Shown: positions 1-5,726 of the stretch, one piece after another
Position numbering within the stretch: the stretch's first letter is position 1
Layout: each line of letters starts with the position of its first letter
From: Halomonas halophila
Lineage (GTDB): Bacteria > Pseudomonadota > Gammaproteobacteria > Pseudomonadales > Halomonadaceae
Assembly (NCBI GenBank): GCA_002433675.1
Contig: DJIP01000246.1
Span: forward strand, 1 to 5,726
DNA length: 5,726 nucleotides
Direction: 5' to 3'
Position numbers and translations under genes: made by a program
The notes under the pieces: generated by a model
Seen by the model: only the letters and a program-made list of their open reading frames with translations
Database searches by the model: none
Told to the model about the DNA's origin: nothing

Positions 1-183
1 CCGCGCGGCGCCGCTGCGCTGACGCCGGACCGTCCCGGGCGTTTCGCCCGGGCGGGGGGCCAGCGGGTCAACGGTCACCTCGATCAGGTGGTCGAGATGG
101 TGACCACCCTGGCGCACACCTACGCGCGTTGTGTGGTCCAGGACCACCAGACCTTTGTTGAGTCGCGCGAGGAGCGGCAGTGA
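1..183 (+). CDS. C-terminal end of an unidentified protein (5' end outside window)
   Basis: Frame 1 is open from the left edge to a TGA at 181-183 and gives the last 60 residues of a protein. Third codon positions are almost all G or C, as in the other genes here, which supports real coding. No start codon can be assigned, because the frame is still open at base 1. The early part is rich in Arg, Gly and Ala. The later part (VNGHLDQVVEMVTTLAHTYA, then a charged tail ending EERQ) looks alpha-helical. I do not recognise the family. A helical C-terminus would fit many proteins, including a TetR-type regulator, but no diagnostic motif is present and I assign no function. The gene converges on the - strand operon, with 13 bp between the two stop codons. 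A perfect G+C hairpin at 34-52 lies inside the reading frame. Confidence 0.6.
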   Translation, partial: PRGAAALTPDRPGRFARAGGQRVNGHLDQVVEMVTTLAHTYARCVVQDHQTFVESREERQ

Positions 184-185
184 TG

Positions 186-201
186 CCTGAGCTGGCTCAG
201 G
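186..201. terminator. Dyad between convergent genes, candidate bidirectional terminator
   Basis: The arms CCTGAG (186-191) and CTCAGG (196-201) are perfectly complementary around a CTGG loop; a seventh pair, C192-G195, is possible only if the loop shrinks to two bases. The dyad starts three bases after the + strand stop codon, and its right arm contains the SDR stop codon (197-199). This is the position expected for a terminator shared by convergent genes. The + side is followed by a poor T run (TCTGTT) and the - side by none, so it is a weak intrinsic terminator at best. Confidence 0.4.
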
Positions 202-1081
202 TCTGTTCGCCCGGTTCCACCGACTCACGGGTGGCGGGGCCTCGATAGACCCGCGCCAGGGTCCGCGTCATCAGCTTGCGCGACAGACCAGGCACCAGGC
301 GCATGCCAAGGGTGGCCAGGCGTGCCTGGCGGGTCGGCACGATCAGGTAGTCACCCTTGTGCAGTCCCGTGAGGGTATCGTCGGCGATGGCGTCCAGGCT
401 GGCCTTGGGAATGGACAGGGTCTGGGCGCGATTCTCCGGCGTCCGGTTGTGTTCGAGGGTGTCGACCATGGGGGAGTCGAACTCGCCGGGGCACACCAGC
501 TGTACCCGGATGCCCTGGGGGGCGAGCTCGTAGTAGAGCGACTCGGTCAGTCCCACTAAAGCGTGCTTGCTGGCGCAGTAGGGGGTATAGCCGAAGACCC
601 CGGTCAAGCCCGCCACCGAAGCGATATTGATCAGCCAAGCCGCGGGGGCACCGCCCTTGTGTCCGTGCTGACCACCGCCCTGGCCCTGAGCCGCCAGAAA
701 CGGCAGCGCCGCCCGAGTGGCGTTGAGCGGGCCGAAGTAGTTGATCTCCATGACCTCGCGAAAGTCCTGCTGGGTCAGCGTCTCGAAGTAGCCCTCGCGC
801 ATTACTCCGGCACAGTTGATCAGTCCGTCGATGGCGCCGCCTTCGGCGGCGATGGCGGCCATGGCGTCCTGCGTTGCGGTTTCGTCGGTGACGTCCGCCA
901 CCCGACAGTGGACGACCGCTGCGGGTGACTCGCCTCGCAGCGTGTCGAGCGCGGCAAGCAGGCGCTGTTCGTTGCGGGCCACCAGGGTGACCTGCGCGCC
1001 CTCGCGTACCAGCCGCTGTGCCAGCGCCAGGCCCAGACCGGAGGAACCTCCGGTGATGACGAAGTGACGATGTTCGAACAT
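197..1081 (-). CDS. SDR family NADP-dependent oxidoreductase, 3-ketodihydrosphingosine reductase-like
   Basis: This 294-residue classical short-chain dehydrogenase is a predicted cytosolic or membrane-peripheral enzyme that interconverts a ketone and an alcohol with NADP(H). Visible motifs are the Rossmann loop TGGSSGLG (10-17), VARN (34-37) with Arg36 at the usual NADP-selecting position, NCAG (89-92), Asn114, catalytic Ser155, and Tyr168-x3-Lys172, followed by the PGE/DSP segment (198-204). The TLVARNEQRL stretch, the NRTP-type segment after the PG motif, and the C-terminal tail ending in VYRG resemble 3-ketodihydrosphingosine reductase (KDSR). No sphingolipid gene is visible nearby, so a general lipid ketone/alcohol role is as likely. 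A Gly/His-rich insertion occupies residues 133-148. The start at 1081 is chosen because GGAGG lies nine bases upstream; an in-frame ATG at 1108 would add nine residues but sits in the loop of a hairpin. It is the last gene of the operon, 95 bp after the acyl-CoA synthetase. Confidence 0.88.
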   Translation of the reverse strand: MFEHRHFVITGGSSGLGLALAQRLVREGAQVTLVARNEQRLLAALDTLRGESPAAVVHCRVADVTDETATQDAMAAIAAEGGAIDGLINCAGVMREGYFETLTQQDFREVMEINYFGPLNATRAALPFLAAQGQGGGQHGHKGGAPAAWLINIASVAGLTGVFGYTPYCASKHALVGLTESLYYELAPQGIRVQLVCPGEFDSPMVDTLEHNRTPENRAQTLSIPKASLDAIADDTLTGLHKGDYLIVPTRQARLATLGMRLVPGLSRKLMTRTLARVYRGPATRESVEPGEQT

Positions 1082-1087
1082 GGAATT

Positions 1088-1095
1088 CTCCCTCC
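1088..1095 (-). promoter_or_regulatory. Strong Shine-Dalgarno sequence of the SDR gene
   Basis: On the - strand GGAGGGAG runs from 1095 to 1088, followed by AATTCC and the ATG at 1081. It is the best ribosome binding site in the window and fixes the start at 1081 rather than 1108. Its first base (1095) can pair into the adjoining hairpin. Confidence 0.8.
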
Positions 1096-1129
1096 GCCAG
1101 ACTGGCATGGGCAGTCTGCCAGGCTGGCG
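1095..1129 (-). other. Long imperfect hairpin between synthetase and SDR genes
   Basis: Read on the + strand, CGCCAG (1095-1100) pairs with CTGGCG (1124-1129), and CTGGCA (1102-1107) pairs with TGCCAG (1117-1122). One A/G mismatch (1101/1123) separates the two blocks and a nine-base loop closes the structure. This gives 12 pairs in a 35-base element. Shorter overlapping palindromes are also present (GCCAGNCTGGC at 1096-1106 and 1118-1128; CAGACTG/CAGTCTG at 1098-1104 and 1112-1118), so alternative folds exist. It lies in the intercistronic gap and abuts the SDR ribosome binding site. There is no following U run, so it does not look like an intrinsic terminator. A role in mRNA processing, stabilisation or translation control, or as a protein-binding dyad, is inference. 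Confidence 0.6.
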
Positions 1130-1176
1130 TCTTGTAGATGGTGGCGGTCGACGGAAGCGCTGAACGCACTTGGCGA

Positions 1177-3141
1177 TCAGGGTGCCTGCTGCCAGCGGCA
1201 GGGGATCGGGAAGGCCTCGAGGCGGGCCTTGAGAGAGGAAATATCGACGTCATCCGGCACCCTGATCTCCGCCACCAGACCGAGGGACGCATCCTGGCAT
1301 GCCGTGATTCGGGCTACGCCAGGCCCCAGTTCGGCGTCGGCGATCTCGCCATAGACCCGGGCGAGTGCATCTTGACGCAGGGCCGGCTTGAACACCTTGC
1401 CCACCGCGGTCTGCGGGATGCTGTCGAGGATCCAGATGTTCTTGGGGATGGCGGCCTTCTCGGCCAGGTGGGCCTGACAGTGACTGAGCAGGTCGTCCTC
1501 GTTGACCTGGCGACCGGGTTGCAGGCTGACGTAGGCCACCGGCAACTCGCCGACCCGGTCACAGGGTTTGCCCACGGCAGCGGCCATTTGCACCGCAGGG
1601 TGGCGGTAGAGCGCGTCTTCGATCATCTGCGGATCGATATTGTGCCCTCCGCGGATGATCAGATCCTTGGCGCGCCCGGTGATCCACAGGTAGCCGTCGG
1701 CATCCTGGCGGGCAAGGTCGCCGGTGTTGAACCAGCCATCCTCGACCCAGATGTCACGGTTCGGTTCGGGCCTGGAGTAGCCGTCGAAGACGTTGGGGCC
1801 ACGGATCAACAGGGTACCGATCTCGTCGATCTCGCTGTCGCGCAGGTAGCGGCCCTGGTCGTCGAGAGCGACCACCCGGGCGCCGGTGTAGGGCAGCGCC
1901 AGGCCTACAGATCCGGTGCGACGCTCGCCCTCGAGCGGATTGGCCATGCTGCCGCAGGTGCCCTCGGTCATGCCGAAGCCCTCGATCAGCGAGATGCCGG
2001 TCAGCTCCTCGAAGTGGCCGTGGACTGCCCGGGGCAGGGGGGCGCCGCCGCTCAAGGCGCTCTTGAGGCTCGATACCTCGGCGTCACCGAAGGGCACCTC
2101 GAGCAGACGAGAGAAGATCGCCGGCACCGCACTGAAGAAGCTGACCCGGTGACGCTCCACCAGTGACCAGAAGTTGTCGACCAGGCCGGGGCTGCGGAAA
2201 CCGCCCGGGGTGGCCAGCAGGATCTCGGCGCCGATCATCAGCGGTACCAGGCCGGTGATCAGCACGGCGTTGACGTGAAACAGCGGCAGGCCGCAGAGGA
2301 TCACCGCGTCCTCTCGGTGGCGAAACAGCATCTGCATCATCGCCGCGTTGGCCACCTCGTTGGCGTGGCTATGGGGTGCCAGCTTGGGCAACCCGGTGGT
2401 GCCCCCGGTGTGGAACAGCGAGGCGCGCTCCTCGGGGCGAATCCTACGTTCATTGATGAGCCGATCGGCGGGGGCCCGATCGAGGCAACGGTCGAAGTCC
2501 TCGCACCAGTCGGCGGCGTCGGGCAGCGGCAGGCGCAGGCGCAGTGCCCGGGCTTCGTCGTCGCCAAGAAAGCGCGCGGCATCGACGTACAGTACCTTTT
2601 CGAGGCTCGGTACCTGGTCCTTGATGGCCTCGACCTTGTCCCAGATGTCGCTGCCCGGGAAGGGCGCCAGCGCCACCAGTACCCGGGTGCCGGCGGCGTT
2701 CATGATGCCGGCGATATGCCCGGGCTCGAGCATTGGGTTGATCGGGTTAACCACCCCGGCCGCTTCGCCGCCCCACAGGGTGAAGTGAGTCTGGGGCAGG
2801 CTCGGCAGCAGAAAGGACACCACCGAGTCGGCGCCCACGCCGATGCCGTGAAAGGCATTGGCTGCCTGCACCACCCGGGCGAGAAACTCGGCGTAGGTAT
2901 AGCGCTGCTCCTGCTGCTGGGCCGTGGCGTCCATCACGAAGCGCAGCGCGGTGGCGTCGGGTCGGCGCCTGGCGCTGATCTGAATCAGCTCGAGGGTGCT
3001 GTCGGGCAGCTCCAGCGAGGCCCAGGGGGTTGCCTCGATGACCTCGATGTCGGCGCGATCGCGAATCGCCGGAAAACGACTAATTCGCTCGAGGTAGGAG
3101 GGCAGGGGCGAGGCGGCGGCGGAGGCGGTGTCGATGGTCAT
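1177..3141 (-). CDS. AMP-forming acyl-CoA synthetase (AMP-binding superfamily)
   Basis: This 654-residue ANL-superfamily ligase activates a carboxylic acid to an acyl-adenylate and then to acyl-CoA, using ATP and CoA. The motifs are in the normal order: P-loop FHTGGTTGLPK (243-253); GFGMTEG (388-394); FNTGDLA (471-477), with Asp475 positioned to bind the ribose; the hinge block GYLWITGRAKDLIIRGG (483-499); and PQTAVGKVFKPALR (576-589), with Lys582 as the catalytic lysine of adenylation. The N-terminal 60 residues and about 65 residues after the last motif make it longer than AlkK-type enzymes of about 545 residues. They fit the roughly 620-650-residue acyl-CoA synthetases of Pseudomonas and relatives. 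The substrate is probably a medium- or long-chain acid, but an aromatic or terpenoid acid is possible. The start at 3141 is preferred over an in-frame start at 3231, because the latter would overlap the upstream aldehyde dehydrogenase gene. Only a weak GAG, eight bases upstream, precedes it. It most likely takes the acid made by the upstream dehydrogenase. Confidence 0.92.
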   Translation of the reverse strand: MTIDTASAAASPLPSYLERISRFPAIRDRADIEVIEATPWASLELPDSTLELIQISARRRPDATALRFVMDATAQQQEQRYTYAEFLARVVQAANAFHGIGVGADSVVSFLLPSLPQTHFTLWGGEAAGVVNPINPMLEPGHIAGIMNAAGTRVLVALAPFPGSDIWDKVEAIKDQVPSLEKVLYVDAARFLGDDEARALRLRLPLPDAADWCEDFDRCLDRAPADRLINERRIRPEERASLFHTGGTTGLPKLAPHSHANEVANAAMMQMLFRHREDAVILCGLPLFHVNAVLITGLVPLMIGAEILLATPGGFRSPGLVDNFWSLVERHRVSFFSAVPAIFSRLLEVPFGDAEVSSLKSALSGGAPLPRAVHGHFEELTGISLIEGFGMTEGTCGSMANPLEGERRTGSVGLALPYTGARVVALDDQGRYLRDSEIDEIGTLLIRGPNVFDGYSRPEPNRDIWVEDGWFNTGDLARQDADGYLWITGRAKDLIIRGGHNIDPQMIEDALYRHPAVQMAAAVGKPCDRVGELPVAYVSLQPGRQVNEDDLLSHCQAHLAEKAAIPKNIWILDSIPQTAVGKVFKPALRQDALARVYGEIADAELGPGVARITACQDASLGLVAEIRVPDDVDISSLKARLEAFPIPCRWQQAP

Positions 3142-3215
3142 CTTGGTTTCTCGAGGCGTCGCGGCGTCAGGACCAGGCGCGACAGCAGCAATCGTAAGTG
3201 TTGTTGTTGAACGTG
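3142..3215 (-). other. 74-bp intercistronic gap, no clear promoter
   Basis: This spacer between the aldehyde dehydrogenase stop and the synthetase start carries a short CAACAACAACAC run on the - strand near its upstream end (about 3200-3209). Part of it is lower in G+C than the genes. I see no -35/-10 pair at sensible spacing and no strong hairpin. Read-through transcription from the upstream gene is the simplest explanation. Confidence 0.5.
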
Positions 3216-4655
3216 CTAGCGGACCAGCCACTGCATCAGTTTGAGGACCTTGTGGGTGGTGCTGGTGTAGGGCGGTATCAGCAGCTTCATGCTGTCGACA
3301 GGGCCCTGACGATAGACCGGGCGCATCTTGGAGAAGGTGATGAAGCCGTCGCGGCCGTGGTAGTGGCCCATGCCGCTGTCGCCCACGCCACCAAACGGCA
3401 GGTCATGCTGGCCCACGTGCAGAAGGGCGTGGTTGACCGAGACGCCGCCGGACTGGATGCGCTCGATGTAGAGATCGACCAGGGTCCTGTCCTGGGAGAA
3501 TGGATACAGTGCCAGGGGGCGAGGACGTGCGTTGATGTAGTCGATGACCTCTTCCGGCTGGCGGTAGGTCTTGACCGGCAGCAGCGGGCCGAAGATTTCC
3601 CGCTGCATGATCTCCATGTCATCGGTCACGTCCAGCACCAGATGCGGGGCAAATTTGCGAGTTTCTGGGTCGCTTTGCTGTTGTGACAGGGGAATCACCC
3701 GCGCGCCCTTGGCCCTGGCATCCCCCAGGGTCGCCTCGAGCCGGGCAAAGGAGGCGTCGTCGATGATCGAGGTGTAGTCGGGACTGGCGAGGTCCGGATA
3801 GCGCTGTCCGACGATGCCCTTGGCGGCGTCGACCAGGGCATCCACGCTGCCCTCCGGGAGGAACAGGTAGTCCACCGTGGTACAGATCTGGCCGGCGTTG
3901 AGCAGCTTGACGAACAGGATTCGCCGGGCCGCTTCGGTCAGGGAAAAGTCCGGTGCGATGATCGCCGGTGCCTTGCCGCCCAGCTCCAGGGTGACCGGGG
4001 TCAGGTTATCGGCGGCGTTGGCCATGACCTTGCGCCCGGTGGCGGTGGACCCGGTGAACACCAGGTGGTCGAAGGGCAGGCGGGTGAAGTGGGGCCCCAG
4101 CTCGCCGTCGTCGGCGAAGATCTTGAGCTTTTCCTCGGGGAAGTAGTCGGGGCAGAGGTCGATCAACAGCTGGGCCAGTCGGGGTGAGCGGTCCGACATC
4201 TTGACCAGCGCTCGATTGCCGGCGGCGAAGATGCCGATCAAGGGGGCGAGGCTCAGGTTCAGCGGAAAGTTCCAGGGCACCAGTACTCCGACGACGCCCA
4301 GCGGTTGCGGGATAACGCTGTTGCGTGCACCGAAGTAGAGGCTGTGATCGACCCGCCGGCGCTGGGGCTTCATCCACGACTTCAGGTGCTTGATGGCGTC
4401 CTTGATATCGCCGAGCACCACCACGAACTCGCAGAACAGGGTCTCCTCGCGGGAGCGATTGCCGAAGTCGTCGCTGATCGCCTGGACGAAGGCCTCCTGG
4501 TGGTCCTTGAGCATGCTGGCCAGGGCCTTGAGGTGGCCGATGCGCTCCCGGTAGCTCGGCACCGGGGCCGCCAGGTAGGCACGCCTTTGCTGGTGGAAGG
4601 CCTGCTCAAGCTGATCGAGGGTGTGTGGGTCGGGTGACATCAGGGGGGCATTCAT
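3216..4655 (-). CDS. NAD(P)-dependent aldehyde dehydrogenase, coniferyl aldehyde/AlkH type
   Basis: This complete 479-residue aldehyde dehydrogenase oxidises an aldehyde to the carboxylic acid with NAD(P)+. Its length matches the compact class-3-like group that includes fatty aldehyde dehydrogenases, AlkH and coniferyl aldehyde dehydrogenase (CalB). Catalytic features are all present: PWNFP with Asn129; VKMSDRSP (151-158) in the cofactor site; FTGSTATGRKV (200-210); LELGGK with general base Glu224; NAGQICT with nucleophile Cys258; and EIFGP (353-357). The C-terminal segment (about 455-479, PPYTSTTHKVLKLMQWLVR) is basic and hydrophobic, as in membrane-associated fatty aldehyde dehydrogenases, although a true transmembrane span is not evident. 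The start at 4655 has GGAG seven bases upstream; the later Met6 has none. The ATG overlaps the GMC gene stop as ATGA, which suggests translational coupling. Residues around 323-335 use unusually low-GC codons. The exact substrate (fatty, terpenoid or phenylpropanoid aldehyde) cannot be decided. Confidence 0.93.
   Translation of the reverse strand: MNAPLMSPDPHTLDQLEQAFHQQRRAYLAAPVPSYRERIGHLKALASMLKDHQEAFVQAISDDFGNRSREETLFCEFVVVLGDIKDAIKHLKSWMKPQRRRVDHSLYFGARNSVIPQPLGVVGVLVPWNFPLNLSLAPLIGIFAAGNRALVKMSDRSPRLAQLLIDLCPDYFPEEKLKIFADDGELGPHFTRLPFDHLVFTGSTATGRKVMANAADNLTPVTLELGGKAPAIIAPDFSLTEAARRILFVKLLNAGQICTTVDYLFLPEGSVDALVDAAKGIVGQRYPDLASPDYTSIIDDASFARLEATLGDARAKGARVIPLSQQQSDPETRKFAPHLVLDVTDDMEIMQREIFGPLLPVKTYRQPEEVIDYINARPRPLALYPFSQDRTLVDLYIERIQSGGVSVNHALLHVGQHDLPFGGVGDSGMGHYHGRDGFITFSKMRPVYRQGPVDSMKLLIPPYTSTTHKVLKLMQWLVR
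4652..4655 (-). promoter_or_regulatory. ATGA stop/start overlap of GMC and aldehyde dehydrogenase genes
   Basis: The TGA ending the GMC gene (4654-4652) shares bases with the ATG of the aldehyde dehydrogenase (4655-4653). The downstream Shine-Dalgarno GGAG at 4666-4663 lies inside the GMC coding sequence. This arrangement usually means coupled translation and balanced amounts of the two enzymes. Confidence 0.85.
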
Positions 4656-5726
4656 GCGTCGACTCCAGAGGTCGCGGTGGTCGCTGTGGCGGCGTCGCTG
4701 GCGATCAGGCCATGCAGATCGCCGTGGCCGTCCAGGGCCGAGCAGGAGCCCGGCAGGGGCTTGGAAAAGTGGATGCGGGAGACCTCGGCGGCGCGTTGTT
4801 CGTTGAACACCGGCTCCTCGGCCCAGGCGTATTCCGCCAGGGCGAGGATGGTCAGCGAGGGATTCACGCCCAGGTTGCCGGGAATCAGCGAGCCGTCGAT
4901 CACCCTCAGGTTGTGATAGCCGAAGGCGCGACCGCGATCATCGACGACGCCATCCTCGGCGCTGGTGCCGATGGCGACGCCGCCCATCAGGTGGGCGGTG
5001 CTAGGGGCGCCGGAGAGCACCTCGGTGGCCACGTTGCCGGCCTTGCCGCCACCGGCGGCCTCGACAAAGTGGCGCGCCGCCTCATGGGCGATGGGGAAGT
5101 AGTTCGACAGTGCCCGGTCATCCTTGTCCTGATACACCGACCAGCCGGGCTTGAACATGGCGTACCAGGGGCGATGGCTCTTCAGGTGAACGTAGGTGTC
5201 CCTGGTCTGCATCACCAGGAAGATGATCGAGTGCCTGGACTTGCCCACCGGGTTGAGCATCCGCAGCGTGGTCAGTGGCTGGCGCAGGATATTGATCAGC
5301 ATGCTGACCGAGCGCGGTACCTGACCATGGGTGTCGGTCAGCGGCACGGCGCTCTGCAATGCGAAGGTGGCGTCGCCGTAGCGGGGGAAGCGGTTGATCT
5401 CGATACGGGTCTCGTCGTCGGGATCGAACATCGAGGTGATGGTCGGGCCGTGGCAGATTTCCTGAGGCTGGCCGCTGGCGTCGGCGAACCTTGCGGTGTT
5501 GACGATCAGCGTCTCGGAGTTGGTTCGCACCTCTCGCCCCAGGCGTGGGGATAGCCGGGGCAGGGTCTGGTCCTGGTCCCTGGCCTTGAGCAGCAGCGGG
5601 ATGGTGCCGAATACGCCGGCAGACAGTACCAGGCCCCGGCAACGCACCCTATAGGGTTTCTTGGCGAACCAGGCGGTGGAAGACTGCACCGTGATCTCGT
5701 AGCCGGCGCTGCCGTCGCGCTGTCCC
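4652..5726 (-). CDS. GMC family oxidoreductase, cholesterol oxidase-like (N-terminus outside window)
   Basis: The last 357 residues of a GMC flavoprotein are visible; the reading frame is still open at the right edge, so the FAD-binding N-terminus is missing. A GTG at 5687-5689 is internal, not the start. GMC enzymes oxidise an alcohol to an aldehyde or ketone using FAD. Evidence, numbered from the first complete codon: RGLVLSAGVFGTIPLLLKARD-like text (30-50), matching the GMC signature region; AHLMGG with candidate catalytic His245; and the C-terminal block with VIDGSLIPGNLGVNPSLTI, whose Asn288 matches the conserved His/Asn pair of cholesterol oxidases. This text is closer to cholesterol oxidase and related proteobacterial proteins than to choline dehydrogenase/AlkJ. 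About 55 residues follow the normal end of the fold, finishing in an Ala/Thr-rich tail. It is the most upstream operon gene seen, and its aldehyde product would be the substrate of the overlapping aldehyde dehydrogenase. Oxidase versus dehydrogenase activity cannot be told. Confidence 0.9.
   Translation of the reverse strand, partial: GQRDGSAGYEITVQSSTAWFAKKPYRVRCRGLVLSAGVFGTIPLLLKARDQDQTLPRLSPRLGREVRTNSETLIVNTARFADASGQPQEICHGPTITSMFDPDDETRIEINRFPRYGDATFALQSAVPLTDTHGQVPRSVSMLINILRQPLTTLRMLNPVGKSRHSIIFLVMQTRDTYVHLKSHRPWYAMFKPGWSVYQDKDDRALSNYFPIAHEAARHFVEAAGGGKAGNVATEVLSGAPSTAHLMGGVAIGTSAEDGVVDDRGRAFGYHNLRVIDGSLIPGNLGVNPSLTILALAEYAWAEEPVFNEQRAAEVSRIHFSKPLPGSCSALDGHGDLHGLIASDAATATTATSGVDA

Noticed and set aside
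1082..1108. Start of the SDR at 1108, adding nine residues
   Set aside because: The ATG lies in the loop of the hairpin and the strong GGAGG would fall inside the coding region. The ATG at 1081 is correctly spaced from it and starts just before the Rossmann strand, as is usual for SDRs.
351..1292. 313-residue - strand open frame overlapping the SDR in another frame
   Set aside because: Its translation is Arg/Pro/Ser-rich, typical of an out-of-frame reading of GC-rich coding DNA. The SDR in the other frame has all catalytic motifs and a strong ribosome binding site.
1138..3210. Two long + strand open frames (1138-2166 and 2275-3210) opposite the acyl-CoA synthetase
   Set aside because: They are codon-aligned antisense of a gene with every ANL motif intact, which is common in GC-rich DNA. 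Their translations show no recognisable domain.
3191..3215. Possible internal promoter in the 74-bp gap (TTCAAC and TACGAT on the - strand)
   Set aside because: The two hexamers are only nine bases apart and match the consensus poorly.
3142..3231. Start of the acyl-CoA synthetase at 3231, adding 30 residues
   Set aside because: It would overlap the aldehyde dehydrogenase gene by 16 bases, and the extra residues look like translated spacer. The ATG at 3141 begins a plausible N-terminus.
4589..4596. GCTGGTGG, identical to the E. coli Chi octamer
   Set aside because: It is a single eight-base match in GC-rich coding sequence within the aldehyde dehydrogenase; chance is sufficient, and Chi sequences differ between genera.
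4625..5554. 309-residue + strand open frame opposite the GMC gene
   Set aside because: It is the antisense shadow of a confidently identified GMC protein. The Gly/Val/Asp-rich text resembles no family, and it overlaps the real operon junction.

Overview
The window comes from a high-GC bacterial chromosome (G+C about two thirds by eye, with codon third positions mostly G or C). The genes look like those of a gammaproteobacterium such as a Pseudomonas- or Halomonas-like organism. That assignment rests on protein resemblance and composition only and is an inference.

Layout. Bases 1-183 hold the 3' end of an unidentified gene on the + strand. From 197 to the right edge all genes lie on the - strand and form one apparent operon, transcribed from right to left. 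In transcription order they are: the C-terminal part of a cholesterol-oxidase-like GMC flavoprotein (4652-5726, cut by the window edge); a coniferyl-aldehyde/AlkH-type NAD(P)-dependent aldehyde dehydrogenase (3216-4655); an AMP-forming acyl-CoA synthetase (1177-3141); and a short-chain dehydrogenase resembling 3-ketodihydrosphingosine reductase (197-1081). The first two genes overlap by four bases (ATGA). The next two junctions are 74 and 95 bp long. The 95-bp junction contains a long imperfect hairpin directly against the Shine-Dalgarno sequence of the last gene. The operon and the + strand gene converge, with 13 bp between their stop codons, and a small dyad lies across that junction.

How the genes work together. 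The first three enzymes form a logical series: alcohol to aldehyde (GMC), aldehyde to carboxylic acid (aldehyde dehydrogenase), and acid to acyl-CoA (synthetase). The product could then enter beta-oxidation. This matches the division of labour of AlkJ/AlkH/AlkK in alkane degradation, but the substrate cannot be read from the sequence. Long-chain or branched aliphatic alcohols, terpenoid or steroid alcohols, and phenylpropanoid alcohols are all possible. The SDR would supply a further NADP(H)-dependent alcohol/ketone interconversion.

The operon promoter, its regulator and the flavin-binding N-terminus of the GMC protein lie outside the window. I found no RNA genes, mobile elements, CRISPR arrays or phage genes. 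I see no clearly novel system. The most unusual items are the intercistronic hairpin and a Gly/His-rich insertion in the SDR.
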